Positions 1 through 12,513 of a stretch of 64,000 bases of DNA are shown piece by piece. The position numbers and the translations under genes were made by a program. A model generated the notes under the pieces. It saw nothing but the letters and a program-made list of their open reading frames with translations. It was not told where the DNA came from and made no database searches. The stretch comes from Panaeolus papilionaceus (taxonomy: Eukaryota; Basidiomycota; Agaricomycetes; Agaricales), in NCBI GenBank assembly GCA_015501605.1, contig JADNRZ010000001.1:1674001-1738000 (forward strand). Direction: 5' to 3'. Numbering within the stretch: the first letter of the stretch is position 1; each line of letters starts with the position of its first letter.

Positions 1-977
1 GGGAGTATTGAGACGTGCATTTCGCTCCTCTTCGCTCATCATTTGGTGTCGCTGGTTGTACTTGTCAGGGAAAGAAACTTGGACTAGATAAGAGGGTAAG
101 ATGAAGACAAGAAGATAATATAGAAGGCGTGACTGACTGATAGAGCTAAGAGCTTGATTGACGGGTTGGTTCTGGAAGTAGGAGAAGTCTGGAAGGTTGT
201 GTCTACATATAGGGCAATGGTTCGAGTGATCGAGAGAGCGATGAAGACACTTTGTGCAAAAAGTCTAAAGAGGCATTAAGATTATATGGTTCAGTCAAAA
301 AGTGGAGAAATACTGACGTGTTGACAAGGGGTAGTAACGGGTTGATACAGCAGAGAATAACAAATATGACAGGTTAGTTCTTCAAAGAGCTTGGTAGAGA
401 ACTCTTCGAGGATGGAATCTCTGTTGGGGTTATCGGGTATGATGGGGACATTTGGAGGGACGGTACGTTCATGAGCAGCCACGGCACGGAGATGATCTAG
501 GAGCCCCTCTTCGGAGGGTATGGGTGTGTCATGGTTTCGCTTATGACGCTTCCTCGGTCTAGAAGTCAACAAATGCCGGGGGTCTATATTTTTGTTGTTG
601 TTGTTGTCGTCGTCGTCAGTACCTGGGTCCGAGTCGAGGAATGGCTGGTCGAGACGAGCAGCTGTCCTTGCTGTAAGAGCTAGTACGTTGGATAGAGCAA
701 CATCAGGATGATTTGTGTTGACAATAGCCTGAGGATGTGTATATGAGGGTGCTGGAGTGTACTGAACACGAGAAGTTGGTGGTATCCTTGGACGAGATGA
801 TTCTTGTTTATTGCAAGCATCGACTGGACATGCGTATTGCCGTTGTTGGTGTTGTTGGTTAATATGAGATAAACAGATAGAATGACCGCAATAAAGAGTT
901 ATTGGAGATATTGTTTGACGATAACATACAGGACAAAGTAATAAATGATGAATGGTGTTAGGTTGAAGGAGGGGCAT
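1..977 (-). CDS. LON-domain RING-finger protein (LONRF-like), partial
   Basis: The gene starts at 977 and runs off the left edge. The N-terminus carries a first RING-type zinc cluster (CPVCYRQ, YCGHSICLSH, CPVDAC), then a low-complexity Asp/Asn linker encoded by a trinucleotide repeat near 595-617. A second RING follows: CHICYSLL and PCQH are joined across a 53-base intron (265-317) to TFCTKCLHRS and CPICRHNL. A second intron (about 84-136) restores the frame to FPDKYNQRHQ, the sequence that in this family leads into the LON substrate-binding domain, which lies outside the window. Two RINGs before a LON domain is the layout of LONRF-type E3 ubiquitin ligases, so a ubiquitin ligase role is inferred. 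It is transcribed away from the Stb6-like gene, with about 120 bases between the two starts. Confidence 0.8.
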
Positions 978-1098
978 TGTTGTTGATTAAATGATTCAGT
1001 ACTAAGTAGAGTTTTGTATTTAAAGCAATTCAAGAAATAATTGGGTTTCATGATCAAGTCCCTGGATCTATATTGTCACGTGAATTAAACCGATCTCT

Positions 1099-4000
1099 AT
1101 GTCCAACTCTCAACAACAACTACTCATTCCACATAGCTCAAAGTGTCCTCCAGGTTTTATTTCAAAAAATAATTCAATAATTTTAGAAGAATACCAACTT
1201 TATGCCGTCGAGAAATGGATTGTAGACAGACCAAGGTGTTACCAATTGCTCGTCGTCTACACTGGTGATTCAACACACAAAATCACTGTCAATGCTATCG
1301 AACCAGAGCACAATGCAGTCGATCCAGATGCTCTTCGTCAAAAGGTCATTGCTACTCTGAGAGAGGATGGTGCAAAGCCAAAGCAGACTCCCCATGGTAT
1401 TCTTATGGCCACGTCTCTCGCTCATTTTCGTTCAGATTATACTATTGTTCATATTCCAAACGGTGACTTTGCATCTGCAAAGGACCAGCTATACGCCAAT
1501 ATTAACCTTCTTCGTATGGGTTGTAGTGGTAGGACTGCTCTAACTTTAGAAGAACCAAGGTATAATTCAGTTCTTCTCAACGTTTTATAGCCTTACATTA
1601 ACCATATGTTTAGCGACACAACCAAAGACAGATTCATCTCTGCCTACATGCTCCCAGAGACAACCTCTCATCCGACTCCTTTACCGACCTCAGCAGAGCA
1701 TCTCCCATTACCTCCGTTATTGACAGAATTATCCGCCTCCCCAACTCGTGCTCCTTCCAAACCAACTCAAATAGGTCTCGGAAGACCCTCACTAAACGTC
1801 AAATCCCCATCTAGTGGTCAACCTTCCCCCTCTGCTTCTTGGCGCGCTGGGGATCGCGACAAACACCCTCCTCCAAATAATAGCACTTCCTCTTTACCCA
1901 ACCCCCGTGCGTCTTATACGAAAACCAAAGAGAGAACGGCTTTTGTGGCGACAGTCCTCGAGCTTGTTAAACTAATTCAAGCAAGCCTCGCAATCTTCGG
2001 TCTCTTCGGTGCCTCTTCTGTCTCTCCAAACTTTGTATTCGATGGTCTACTATGCGACCAAACAGTAGATGGTATACGTAAATGGATTTCATCCATCGGC
2101 GGGCCCTGTGTTAACCTCGAGGTCTGTTACTTCCATTCTCGATCCATTGCCTATCCTCATTCATCAATCCTTCATTGTGCAGCCTTCCGAACGAATAGCA
2201 GATCCCATGTTCGTCGCTGCGATCCTCACCCTCATCATCTCTGTCCGAAACAAATTAGCTCATCTAGGCTATGTGCGTTCATTTCATCTCAACTAACCTT
2301 GATTTATCATTGTCCTTATGTCATCTTTACGATTGCCAGGACCCACCCAAGGATCCATTTCTTTCTCCGTACAGATTTGCTCTTTCACTCACCTCCTTCG
2401 TCGAATCCTGTACACCTCTCCCGATTTCAAATACTAATTCTCAATCCTCGGGTCTCGGAACCAGTCATCCGCATACCCGAACCTACAACTCCCCTCAGCT
2501 CTCCATCGCCCATTTCGCCCAAATTAATCAACCCTTTCCCTCCCTCATCCCTCCCGCTCCTCCTCCCGTTAATATTTTGTCCGCTGCTGCTGCTGCCGCA
2601 GCTGCATATCAGCTACAACCACCTCATTCAGCACCACCTGCTGCTGGAGGGCCTCATCCGACCAACTCAACAGCAACAGTTTCCACTGGTGTCTTACCGA
2701 CAACTCTTACACGTGAACTGGTAGAGAGTATCTCTGCCGCATATGAAAATAAGCTCAAGTCGGAAGGAAGCTCGAAGAAGGTCCGAAGAGCGATCAAACA
2801 CAAGCTCGTTCCTTCTTCTGCTACACCAAGCAATGTCGGTCCGGATAGTGATGGTGCAATGTCTGATCATCATCACCACCACCATGGCCGTCGTCCAGCA
2901 CTAGGAGAACGAAGAGGAACTCTTAGTGGCGGAGAAGGGGGAGGGTCACCCATTCTACAGCGCAATATTGGCCCTAGCTCTGGTACCTCTTCCACGTCTG
3001 CCCCTGGTCAGCTCTTTAGTGGTATCGGTAGTATCGCAAGTGGAATAGCAGGCGCCGCTGCGAGCGCCGCCGCCGCAGGTGCTGGTGTTGTTACTGCATC
3101 GGGAAGCAATGCTGGTAGTGGTGGTGGTAATCTTATCGAGGGTCTGATGGAGGGCTTTACGGATTTGAAAACTCTGGTGACTGTTGTAAAAGCAGGTGAA
3201 TCGAGTGCCGGTGCTGCTGGTAGAAAAGAAAAGAAGCGGAAGAAGAGCCTGGAGAGAAGGAGGGAGAAAGAAAGAGAAAGGGGTCAACGCGACGACTTTG
3301 CCAGCCAGTTGTCGGTTGGTGTCGGTGCAGCAGGTTCTTCAGCCGCTGCCGCTGGCATAGGGTACGCCTATACACACCCTCATCTATTTGTAGGACAGAG
3401 AGATAAGGAAAGGGACAGAGATGTTGTTGTCGGAGGTAGTGTACGTGCTCTCTGGGGAGGCCGGGTCATGGATATTTTTTGGATGCGCGAGGATATCTCT
3501 GAGGAAATTCTAACCAGCGCGACCTCTGTTAATGGGCCAGGGTCTGCAACAGGCCCCTCTATAACGTCTTCGCCCTCTGACCGTAAAAACACTCCACACC
3601 CCCAACCTGTGCATTCACACTCGTATTCATACGGCCGAGGAGGTCAAGGAAACACCATCAGCCATCTGTCGTCACAGCCAAAAGACACAATTGGGAAGGG
3701 TCTTCCTAGGAGCACGAAGCGCCTGTCTTTGACTTCTGCTATTCATTCCGCAACAGGAGGAGAGAATGGGCGAGGGAAAAAGCCCCAAGTTCATCGGAGG
3801 ACAACAACAGCCCTTGCTATTCCGCTCAGTGTGGCCAGTGATGGCGACGATCCTGTGCAAAGGGGATGGGGATCATGGAAGCATGGAAATTCACGAGATA
3901 GAGAGAGGGACAGTAAATATGATGGCCGCTCAACAGAAGAGGAGAGCGAGGGTGGCACGCTGATGGGTAACCCCAACTTTAGTGCCAGCGCTGCACAGCT

Positions 4001-6357
4001 ACATGCAGACTCGACTGGAGGCAATCAGAGTGCAAATAGTTCCTTCGGTGCTGCGTGGGGAGGGAGGGTGAGAGGCAAGCTGGGGTCGTGGGCGGGGTAC
4101 GTCGTCTTTTGAACGCACATACTCTACATTATTAACAGGTGGTAATTATTAGACTTGCTCGCAAGAAGCATCAAAGCGTTGACCTACATGCTCCTCCTCT
4201 ACCGTCATCAGCAACATCTTCATTGAGCCGCAGACATGATACACCTAGTATTCAAAGTGATAACACAACCTTGGCGGATACTTCGGGGCATTTGCAACCC
4301 CCGCCACTCAGCAAACTCATCATTGGTGGAGGGCAAAGCGAAATTTATGCCCCAGGGATTGCAGCTCGTCGGGCCAGTGGTGCGCAATCGCCAACACTTC
4401 CACCTTTAACGAGTGTGGGGTATGTTCTGCTTCATTCTATTTTCTTGTACGCTATCACTAAGCCCCCTTTCCAGAGATGACGATGATTTGTTGAGCAGTG
4501 GACAGGTGTCGCCACTAAGTAAGCCCAATCCGTCTTCCTCTCTGTACATAAAAACCACTAACTTTCGATATGCAGGTGATCACCGTCCTAACCCCTTCAA
4601 CATGTTTTCATCCTCGCGAGGATCAAGCTACAAGGCCAACGTTAACTCGAGGACTTATAGTCTTCCTCATGTTCCTGGCACTAGCAGCACAGCTGCGGGA
4701 TCCCTTGCTAGTAACCCCAGAACCAGCACTGCCATTAGTCAAACACCTTCGGGTTCAACCCAGACAGGTATTGCCCCATCTGTTGCGGGCTCGAGTCTCA
4801 GCAACATCTCTGGCCAGGACCTCGAGCGTGTTATGGCGAAACTACTACTGCGTGGTGAAAATGGCGAGAGCAGATCCCTGAAACGCAATTTACCCCAACG
4901 TCGGTTTACCGCAGGCCCACGAATTGCAAGCTGGGCAGACCCTGTCAGTGCCCGTCCTGGTGGTACAAGTGAAGGAGAGATGATGGAGGGAGATGATGAT
5001 GGTGACGACATTGAAGAGGATGAGATGGACGATGAGAGAAGTGAACTTGGTGTGAGACGGCCCAGGAAGCGGAAGCGTAGGGATCGTGACCCTGACCTTT
5101 TGGAGGAGGAACCAGGGAGCGATGTTAGTGAGATGAGGCCGTTTAGTGGGACTCCTGGTTTTGCCTTCGGTGGGACTTTGAGGCAGCAACAGAGAAAGGA
5201 AAAGGCGAGGTTCCATAGTCTATTAAGTGTAGTCGATGGTGAGGGATTGCTGGCAGAGGAGGAGTTGGACGAAGGGTCAGAGTCGGACGACGAAATGGAA
5301 GAGATAGAAGGGTACAAAAAGAGGAGAGAATTTGGATTTGACCCCAAGAGGTTTGCTATGTTTCTTGAACGCGTATACCAAATAACTGACTATTTACCTC
5401 TCTCAGGAGGAGGAGTTTCCATGACCTAGAAACCTTCAAGGACGTTGAAATATTAACTCCTGAGAGGATGAAAATTGATGTCGAGATCTGTGGGCAATTA
5501 TTGATTATGTGGAGAAGAGAGGAGCATCTCAAGAATGTAGTCCGCTGCGTCCAGGTAAGGTATATCTTCTGGTGGAGAAGTGCTTGCTAAATTCTTGACT
5601 ACCTATCGCACACTTTCAGCTTCTTGCAAACTCTATGTCCAAGGAGAATACACATCTGTACTCGCATTACCAATCTCATCTCTCCTCCCTGAGCAATCTG
5701 GATGCACGCTCTCGCACACTTTCGGAAATTGAAGAAGAAACAGCTCGAGCCCACGAAATCACTCAAGCTGCAAGCACTCTCGATTACGAATTTGAACAAC
5801 TTAGGATTGATGACCTTTGGAGCACAGCGGCACCTTCACGACGTAAAGTCTTCGAGTTACGAGAAAAGGTCTTTGGTATGGGTGGGCGGCGATTACCAAA
5901 AGGGACACATGGGGCGCATGGGACGTTCAATCGCGTGCAATGGACGTTGGATGGACAAAAAAGACTCATCGACCACCTTGGACGTACCGAGAGCGAAGCT
6001 GAGGAGGAGAGCAGGGTTGAACTGTCCCCTACTGCCATACCTGGTATGGATGCGGACGAGACTGAAGACGAAGAGGACGTTGTCGAACACCCTGGAATCA
6101 AACCGATGTGGCTCCTCAGATTCTTTACAAGTTGGGGAGCCAAATGGAGTGCTGCAGCGGCTCATCCAACACCTGCATCTACCACAGCGCCTTCTGCACC
6201 GTTGAGCTCCGATACCGAGAAGGAGACGCCGACAGCCAAAGAGGTATCACCGGTGCTTGAAAAGACGTCAATCCAACAGGATTTGGAGGAGCGGCCTCCT
6301 TTGAAAGAACATTCTTCCTCGGCTTCAATAGCGACCATTGTCCCCGAAAAGCGTTGA
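1099..6357 (+). CDS. Stb6-like (Sin3-binding protein family) large protein
   Basis: Nine exons can be joined without frame problems: 1099-1559, 1614-2121, 2183-2272, 2340-4096, 4153-4419, 4475-4518, 4576-5350, 5407-5554 and 5620-6357, giving 1,595 residues. The first exon (EEYQLYAVEKWIVDRPR) is the conserved N-terminal domain of the yeast Stb2/Stb6 family. A second conserved block follows (FDGLLCDQTVDGI, ERIADPMFVAAIL). The centre is low complexity, with poly-Ala, a six-His run near 2868-2883, Gly/Ser stretches and a Lys/Arg-rich segment. The last two exons hold a helical domain (MKIDVEICGQLLIMWRR, LDARSRTLSEIEEETARA) also typical of the family. Yeast Stb6 was found as a Sin3-binding protein, but a Sin3 link here is inference. 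The exon 2 donor could instead be at 2110. Confidence 0.8.
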
Positions 6358-6646
6358 AGGTGGTATTGTACCTTGATCCGTTTATCTCAGACATTGAATT
6401 TTATCAAAGAATACCCATTGCATTACAACACAACATATACCACGCACTATAGTCTGTATCCAAAATACATTCGAGCCCGTAACCTATCGTAGCAATAAAA
6501 TAAATATATTACTGAGGGAATCCAGATAGTAATGTGTTTTTTTTGCTCAGGTGTTCACGTTTCTCGATTAGTAGAGCAGAGGGACGTCCCCTCGGGTTTT
6601 AGTAGCCACATGGCAGCAAAAACCATAATTTCCATAGAGAAACCGA

Positions 6647-8249
6647 CTATTTGCGAACAACCTTTGCCTGACTCTTACGAAGGGCACGTTTACGCTCCTT
6701 CTCGAGTTCCTAGCGGTGATAAACACGTAAATAAGCATGTCCTTGAAGGAAGACAGTGAAGAGTAGATACCTTGCGCTGTTCTGCAGGAGTAAGTTTCGC
6801 TAGGCGCTCTTCTTGAGCCTTCCGTTTGGCAGCGAGTTTGGCATCCTGAACCTAAAAGAAAAATCGTCAATGAGTAAAATACAAGCCATAAAACTATGAA
6901 CTACGACAAACTTCTTCCTTCTTCTCCTTCTCGACCTCTTCCTTGAGAGTCTTGTCAAGTTCCTCCCGGGCTCTCTTAAGTTTGTTCTTGGTCTCTGGAC
7001 GCAGTGAGATCTTGTTGAGGTTGTCAATCAACTGGAACATCGACTCGACGAGTGCCACGGTGTCGGCAGCATGAGATGAGGACGGGCAAGAGAGACTGAG
7101 GATAATATGCTTCTCGCGTTCTTCAGCAGGAATTGGGCCTTGGTCGGGTCGGTCTCGTGTTTGGTCAGTAATCTACAAGCAAAGGTTAAAAAATACGATG
7201 CCGAGGTGGAACACGGACTCACGGAAAGATGACGGAAATATGGCAATATCTTTGGATCCTCAAGGGCCTTGACGATAGAGAAATTGCCCAATGGCTTCAA
7301 GATGTTCTCGGTAATATCCGCAAATTCTAAGCATAATAGTCAAAAGAAGATCTAAATATAGCACACAAGAATTCGAAAGCATACCAGACATAACAGTGAA
7401 TTGAGGAGGAAGGAGAGGACTTTCTGAGGACTTAGTGAAATTCTGAAAATTAAGTTAGACTTGTCTGTGCGCCAGAGCGGGGTAAGAGACGCACTAAATC
7501 CCATCGGTTGTTTTTGACTGAGAGAAGCTCGTCCTTCGCAACGATAGCAAAAACGAAACTGTCATGAAGAGTGCCAGGAGCGAGCTTGAAGTCAAGTTGA
7601 ATATCGTCTACAGGACGATGGTGGAGGTCAACAAGAGTTTTTCCAATCTGGAAAATCCATTGGAATAAATCGTGACGTGGCTGGCAAGTGAAGATAGTGT
7701 GGAGGGATGCGATGTTTCGGCGACCGGTTGAGAAATTGAAGAAGTCGGTATACCCGTCCGTAGTAATGCCACCCTTGTATTGGGGCTTGGAGAACTGTTT
7801 CTCATAAATTGGGAGATGTTGGGCGAGCCTGACGGAGATTAGGGTGTTAAACTACAGTTGTGACGCGTTAGAAAAGGAAAAGAACGTGCCAATTCTTTGC
7901 TTTACGAGAATTGATTGATGAGCCAACATAGAAAACAGCTAGATAGAACAATACACCAGCAATAAGCAGTGCCTCTGTTTTGAGTTCTGTTAAGTGTTTC
8001 GAGTTGTTAGTTCATTTATAATGAATCAAGAAAAACAGGGGTGACATTACCTGCTGGCCTAAAGACTAAAAACTTCCACCTAAGTTGCCAACCATCATAG
8101 TGTTCAGGAGTAATAACTGGTGGTGGGGTAATACCACCAGCAAGGTTGACCAAGAAAGAGGCCATGTAACTGAGGATAGAAAGAACCTGAACGAGTGAGA
8201 AAACTCTGTTGTAAGAGACAAGCTTTACGGGAAAAGCCGAGTCTGTCAT
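6647..8249 (-). CDS. CCDC47 homologue (DUF1682), PAT-complex-like ER protein
   Basis: Translation from 8249 gives an N-terminal region with a hydrophobic segment (LVQVLSILSYMASFLVNLAG), the family signature ITPEHYDGWQLRWKFLVF, and, after an intron, a membrane helix (ALLIAGVLFYLAVFYVGSSI). Further exons carry the conserved body (GRRNIASLHTIFTC, LFQWIFQIGKTLVDLHHRP, NNRWDL, LPPQFTVMSEFADI). The C-terminus is a basic coiled coil (EEVEKEKKEE, AKLAAKRKAQEERLAKL) ending ELEKERKRALRKSQAKVVRK at 6647. In animals CCDC47 is a subunit of the PAT/multipass translocon complex that helps insert multi-spanning proteins at the ER, and the same role is inferred here. Exons are interrupted by several introns of about 50-60 bases, and the final exon is separated by one at about 6710-6770. 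Confidence 0.8.
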
Positions 8250-8375
8250 TCTTTGAATTCTCGACTAAATGTAAATAAATTGGTTTCGGTCAGTGGTCGA
8301 TACCAAGGGAATGCCATAAATTATCAAAAATGTATTCGAATTTATTACCTTCTTATCCTCTTAACCATCATACCA

Positions 8376-8930
8376 ATGTCCACAGATCTTGAGTACTCCC
8401 TAGAATTTGAACCATCTCCAGCTGATATTGAGCAGGTCAGTCTTACACCCCATATCCTATATTACTCTCATTTAAACCCTCTACTCATCGCCTCTCAATC
8501 TTAGATTGCACCAACCAACTATGAAGCATTCGTAGTCGACGTTGTAGCTCGTTCTCTCTGTCCAACGGGCTCTCATACAATCAACCAAAAAGTTCTGCGT
8601 CAGTGCTTGAGCCTCGCATCATCCTTCCTTGTAACCGATACCGCAATGAATCGAGATCAAGGCGTCAACACTTGGTTTGTGGGCTTGAATCAGCTTATTG
8701 ACCTCGTCATTGTTCTGGACAAACGAAATGAACTCGAACTCGAAACCATCAACACTGCGTCCAAAGTTTGCTCTGAGTGCTGGTCAACCTCGGGTAATTG
8801 GCGCGAACTTGCCCCTTGCAGAGAGCGTATAAAAGATCTGGGTGGAAAGCTCCGAGGCCTCCTGGATGCTAACAAAAAGACCTATCGTGGTGGGTACCGT
8901 CAACCTCAGTTTCCTGAAATGTCTCATTGA
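8376..8930 (+). CDS. Conserved-looking small protein of unknown function
   Basis: Two exons (8376-8435 and 8505-8930, phase 0 at the junction, donor GTCAGT, acceptor TTAG) encode about 161 residues. The N-terminus is acidic (LEFEPSPADIEQ). The body is predicted helical with two hydrophobic stretches (CLSLASSFLV, NQLIDLVIVLD), neither long enough for a confident membrane span. Three cysteines lie close together (KVCSECW, LAPCRERI) before a basic C-terminus (GKLRGLLDANKKTYRGGYRQP). No signal peptide is visible. I do not recognise the family. It lies head to head with the CCDC47-like gene, with 126 bases between the two start codons. Coding quality is supported by clean splicing and a long in-frame second exon. 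Confidence 0.65.
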
Positions 8931-9324
8931 CTTTGGTCAGGTTCACCGGTGTATACGGCTTGACAGCTTTTTTTCATGTTTTACCCGCTCCCTCTACCCA
9001 TATACTGTGCTTGTATTCATACTTTTTATCTGTTGAGCCGGGACACTCTTGACTATCTGTACATAATGCATTACATACACTTCAGTTCCCGTTTCTTCCA
9101 ACAATGTTTTCCATAGCTTCCTCACACTTGTAACCACTAAATCAAGGTTTTATCAGAATGATATAACATTAGGCAATGGAAAAACAGGTTGGAAAACGTA
9201 TTCCTAGAAATTTATATACAAATACAGTTAATTACAGAGAAGCGAGGCTTGTAATTGGCCAGAAGCTACACACAGGAAGGTTAGATGGCGGGCGATTACA
9301 AACAGCGGGCGGGAAAGACACATA

Positions 9325-11192
9325 CTAGGTAGAATCACCCCTCTTATAGCCGTATTTACCAATGAATGCATCAAGTTCCTTGGGGCCTCGAGAGCCATAA
9401 GGATAAGACACAGGTTTTGGGCGTGGGCCGCTCTGTCCATCAATCCAGTGGAGGATTGGGGTGAAGATCTAAAAATACACACGGTTACTCCCAACTGATA
9501 TTTTCTGTGACTGATAAAGCATACCTTCCAAGCGACGTCCAATTCGTCATGGCGGACAAAGTTGGAGTGATCGCCACGGAGAGCATCGAGGATAAGCGCC
9601 TCGTAGGCTTCAGGGATCTTGGAATCTGTGAATCTCCTCTTGTAGGTCAGATCCATCTCTGTGGGGATCGCACGCGTATAAAGACCAGGGGATTTTGCGT
9701 TCATCTTCAAATAGACGGCCTCCGAGGGTTGGATGCGAATAACAAGCTCATTCCGGGCAATGTCTTTGAAAATGCCTTGTGTGACGTCCTTGAATTGGAT
9801 TCGAACTTCAACCTTGGCTTCGTTGAGGGCTGTGAATTCGAACCACCGTCATTTCATTGCCCGGAACAATAAACCATCGATCCACACCTTTCCCTGCCTT
9901 TAGAATAAAAGGAACACCTTCCCAGCGTGGGTTGTGAATCCAGAGTGTGGTCGCAGCAAAGGTTGGGCAGACAGAATTGGGGGGGACGGTGTCATCATCG
10001 AGATAACCAGGCTTGCCGCCAGCAGAGACGTATTGACCGAGAAGGGTGTCACTTCTCTCAATAGGGGGGATAGATCGAAGCACCTTCACCTGCGAAAAGA
10101 CATGCCATCAGAAGAGTGACTGTTGGGAGAAAACAAATTGATTACAAACCTTCTCATCTCGAATGTCCTCGGCAGCGAACGAGACCGGCCGTTCCATGGT
10201 GAGAATGCTCAGGACTTGCAAGAGATCTAATTCAAAAGGTCATCTCTGATAACCATTGATAACATGACTCAGCCAAGGGTCAACTTACGGTTCTGCAAAA
10301 TATCACGAATAATGCCGAATTCGTCAAAGTAGCCACCCCGACCCTCAGTACCGAAGGGCTCCTTGAAGGTGATCTGAACGTTGCTGATGGAGTTCTTGTC
10401 CCAGCAGGCGCCCATGGCGACATTAGCGAAACGGAGAACAAGCAAGTTCTTCACCATCTCCTTGCCAAGATAATGGTCAATGCGGAATGTTTCGTCTTCT
10501 GTCCAGTACTGCTTAACGGAATTCAAGAGTTCACGGGCAGAGTCGAGGTCTTTGCCAAAGGGCTTCTCGATGATGATACGGTTGACACCGCCCTTAGGGG
10601 CGTAGCAGTTCTCCTTCAGATTTTTAGCGACTGGAATGAAAACTGTGGGAGGAAGGGCGAGATAGAAGATGCGATTGCATTCTTTCGATTGATAGTGGGC
10701 TTCAATGCTCTTGAGATGCTTTTCCAGGTTCTGGAACGACTCTGCGTCCTCGTATCCACCAGCGACGTAACTCAGGGCCTGCTTGAAGTCATCCAAGGTT
10801 GTAGCGAAGTCTGGATCTTCGGTCGGCTTGATGTAAGATGTGGCACGTTTGTCGAACTCTGCCTTATCCATCTTGGTTCTTGCATATCCGACGATTTTGC
10901 AATCTCTTGGGAGGAACTTTTGTTTAAATAAACCGAACAAAGCTGGGAGGGTCTAAGAGTATATTTTAGATAATTTTTTGAAAGAATTAAATGAATAAAG
11001 AATAAATACTTTTTTCTTTGCGAGATCACCAGAGGCACCAAGAACTGTGCGAGTAAGATTGATACTAGGGTGAGATTGTTGTTGAGAGTTAAGATTGTTA
11101 TGCTCACCAATTATGATCGTGTTATCTTTAAGCTCGTCGTGAGTTGTCTCCATCGAGGGGATTGTCCCCGACATTGAACGTTCTCTAGGCAT
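9325..11192 (-). CDS. ZWF1: Glucose-6-phosphate 1-dehydrogenase
   Basis: Oxidises glucose-6-phosphate to 6-phosphogluconolactone with NADP+, the entry step of the oxidative pentose phosphate pathway, in the cytosol. Spliced translation from 11192 shows the NADP-binding [10 protein letters not shown] motif, the substrate segment EKPFGKDL and the catalytic RIDHYLGKE, followed by the conserved [18 protein letters not shown] and the C-terminal [18 protein letters not shown]. At least five introns split the gene. One near 9830-9890 is easy to misread as coding, because the frame stays open; splicing it restores [20 protein letters not shown] short variable N-terminus ([11 protein letters not shown]) precedes the core. 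Length is close to the usual 500-520 residues. It is divergently transcribed from the THOC5-like gene, with a 225-base shared upstream region. Confidence 0.95.
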
Positions 11193-11417
11193 TGTCTGTG
11201 ATGATGAGAGATGATGAGAGAGAGAAAGAATGAGAGAAATTCGGGAGAATCGGTGGTGCCCAGTTAGTTACCAATATACCTCGTCTACATAATCTTATCT
11301 TATTCGGTCCGCCCATCTCCGGCTCATAATATCCCACGCCGGGTCCCATATTCAGACACTCTCTCCTCGGACCCTCCTTATTAACATTACCGGTGAACGA
11401 CTATCTCACCAAAAGTC

Positions 11418-12254
11418 ATGTCACCTCAGGCCGTTATTACTCCGTCCCCGGACGAGATTCTTGAAAAACTGCGCGACCTTGTAACCCCAAAATATCTCCA
11501 ACAAGACAATGCTGCTCTCCAGTTTCGTGCAATGGCCCTCATGACAAGGTTAAAGAGTCTTCAACGAGCTGCCAACACAGCTACCCGCATGAGAAAGGAA
11601 GAAACAGCAGAAGCAAGGCAAGAAATGGACCAGTCACATTTGAACCTGCAGAATTTGCTATATGAGAAGAGACACCTTGAGAGGGAGATAGAGAAGTGTC
11701 GACAGTTTGCGTGCGTCCTCTTATACCCCCCATCACGTAAAGAATTGCCAACGTGTTTGGTTTCAACAGCTCCATTTATCAGGACATTCCTTTATATACT
11801 GTCGACGAGTTCAAGCAGTTAGCACCAGAGGAGCAGAAAACAGAGCAAGTTCTCTCAGACGAGCATCATCTTATGTTAAATCGACTGGCTTTCGAACTTG
11901 CGGAACGCCAACGGTACGCCATGTTCCGCACTTGTGTGCCAAAACAAGTATGCCTGATGCCTTGGTCATACCTTTTTACTCTCAGACTCGATGCCAGAAG
12001 GAAAGAACTTTTGCAGTTAAGAGACGAATTAACAAAAGAAAGTAAAACGAAACAGACGACAATGGACAACGTCAAGGTTCAAATAGACGTCCTTGTAAAG
12101 GTTGGTATTTTTCGACTTGCATCCTGTTTCAGTGTCTAGGCCACTCACACCGGCTGCAAATATCTCTCCATAGACTGCAACCGATATTCAAAAGAAGGTG
12201 GACGATCTTGTACAGCCAATATCTGGAGGCAAATCCGACGATGCTGCTGGTTAA
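11418..12254 (+). CDS. THO complex subunit 5-like protein
   Basis: Four exons, the first ending at 11710 and the second starting at 11770, encode a coiled-coil protein of roughly 200 residues. The signature is the conserved LYEKRHLEREIEKCRQFA-SIYQDIPLY segment of the THOC5/FMIP family, continued by LSDEHHLMLNRLAFELAERQ and RLDARRKELLQLRDEL. THO couples transcription to mRNP assembly and export in the nucleus, so a role there is inferred. The protein is much shorter than animal THOC5 and keeps only the N-terminal coiled-coil half, which is common for fungal members. The C-terminus (KKVDDLVQPISGG) is acidic to neutral. It converges with the E2 gene, leaving 259 bases between the two stop codons. 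Confidence 0.8.
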
Positions 12255-12513
12255 ACTCCAGCTATTGCCTCTTTTTGCATATTCTTCTAGGTCTTGTTAT
12301 GTCATACAGTTGGTAATTTATATATTGTACATGTGTAATGAAGTGTAGGAATCCCAAGAATAACCGATTCGACGAGCGAGGTATGGACAAGCGATGAATA
12401 TGGACGATGTGTTGGTACAATCAAATAATGGTGTGCTGCGAATAAGTGTTGACGCAATGGATATCAATAAAGAGGACTTGAAAGAAAGTTGTAAAAGATT
12501 AGAGCGTCAACGC

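Noticed and set aside
4739..5347. 202-codon minus-strand Ser-rich frame
   Set aside because: Mirror of the acidic/Arg-rich exon of the Stb6-like gene, no independent coding signal.
9507..9872. 121-codon plus-strand frame
   Set aside because: Antisense to G6PD exons; it ends within an intron of the real gene and shows no domain.
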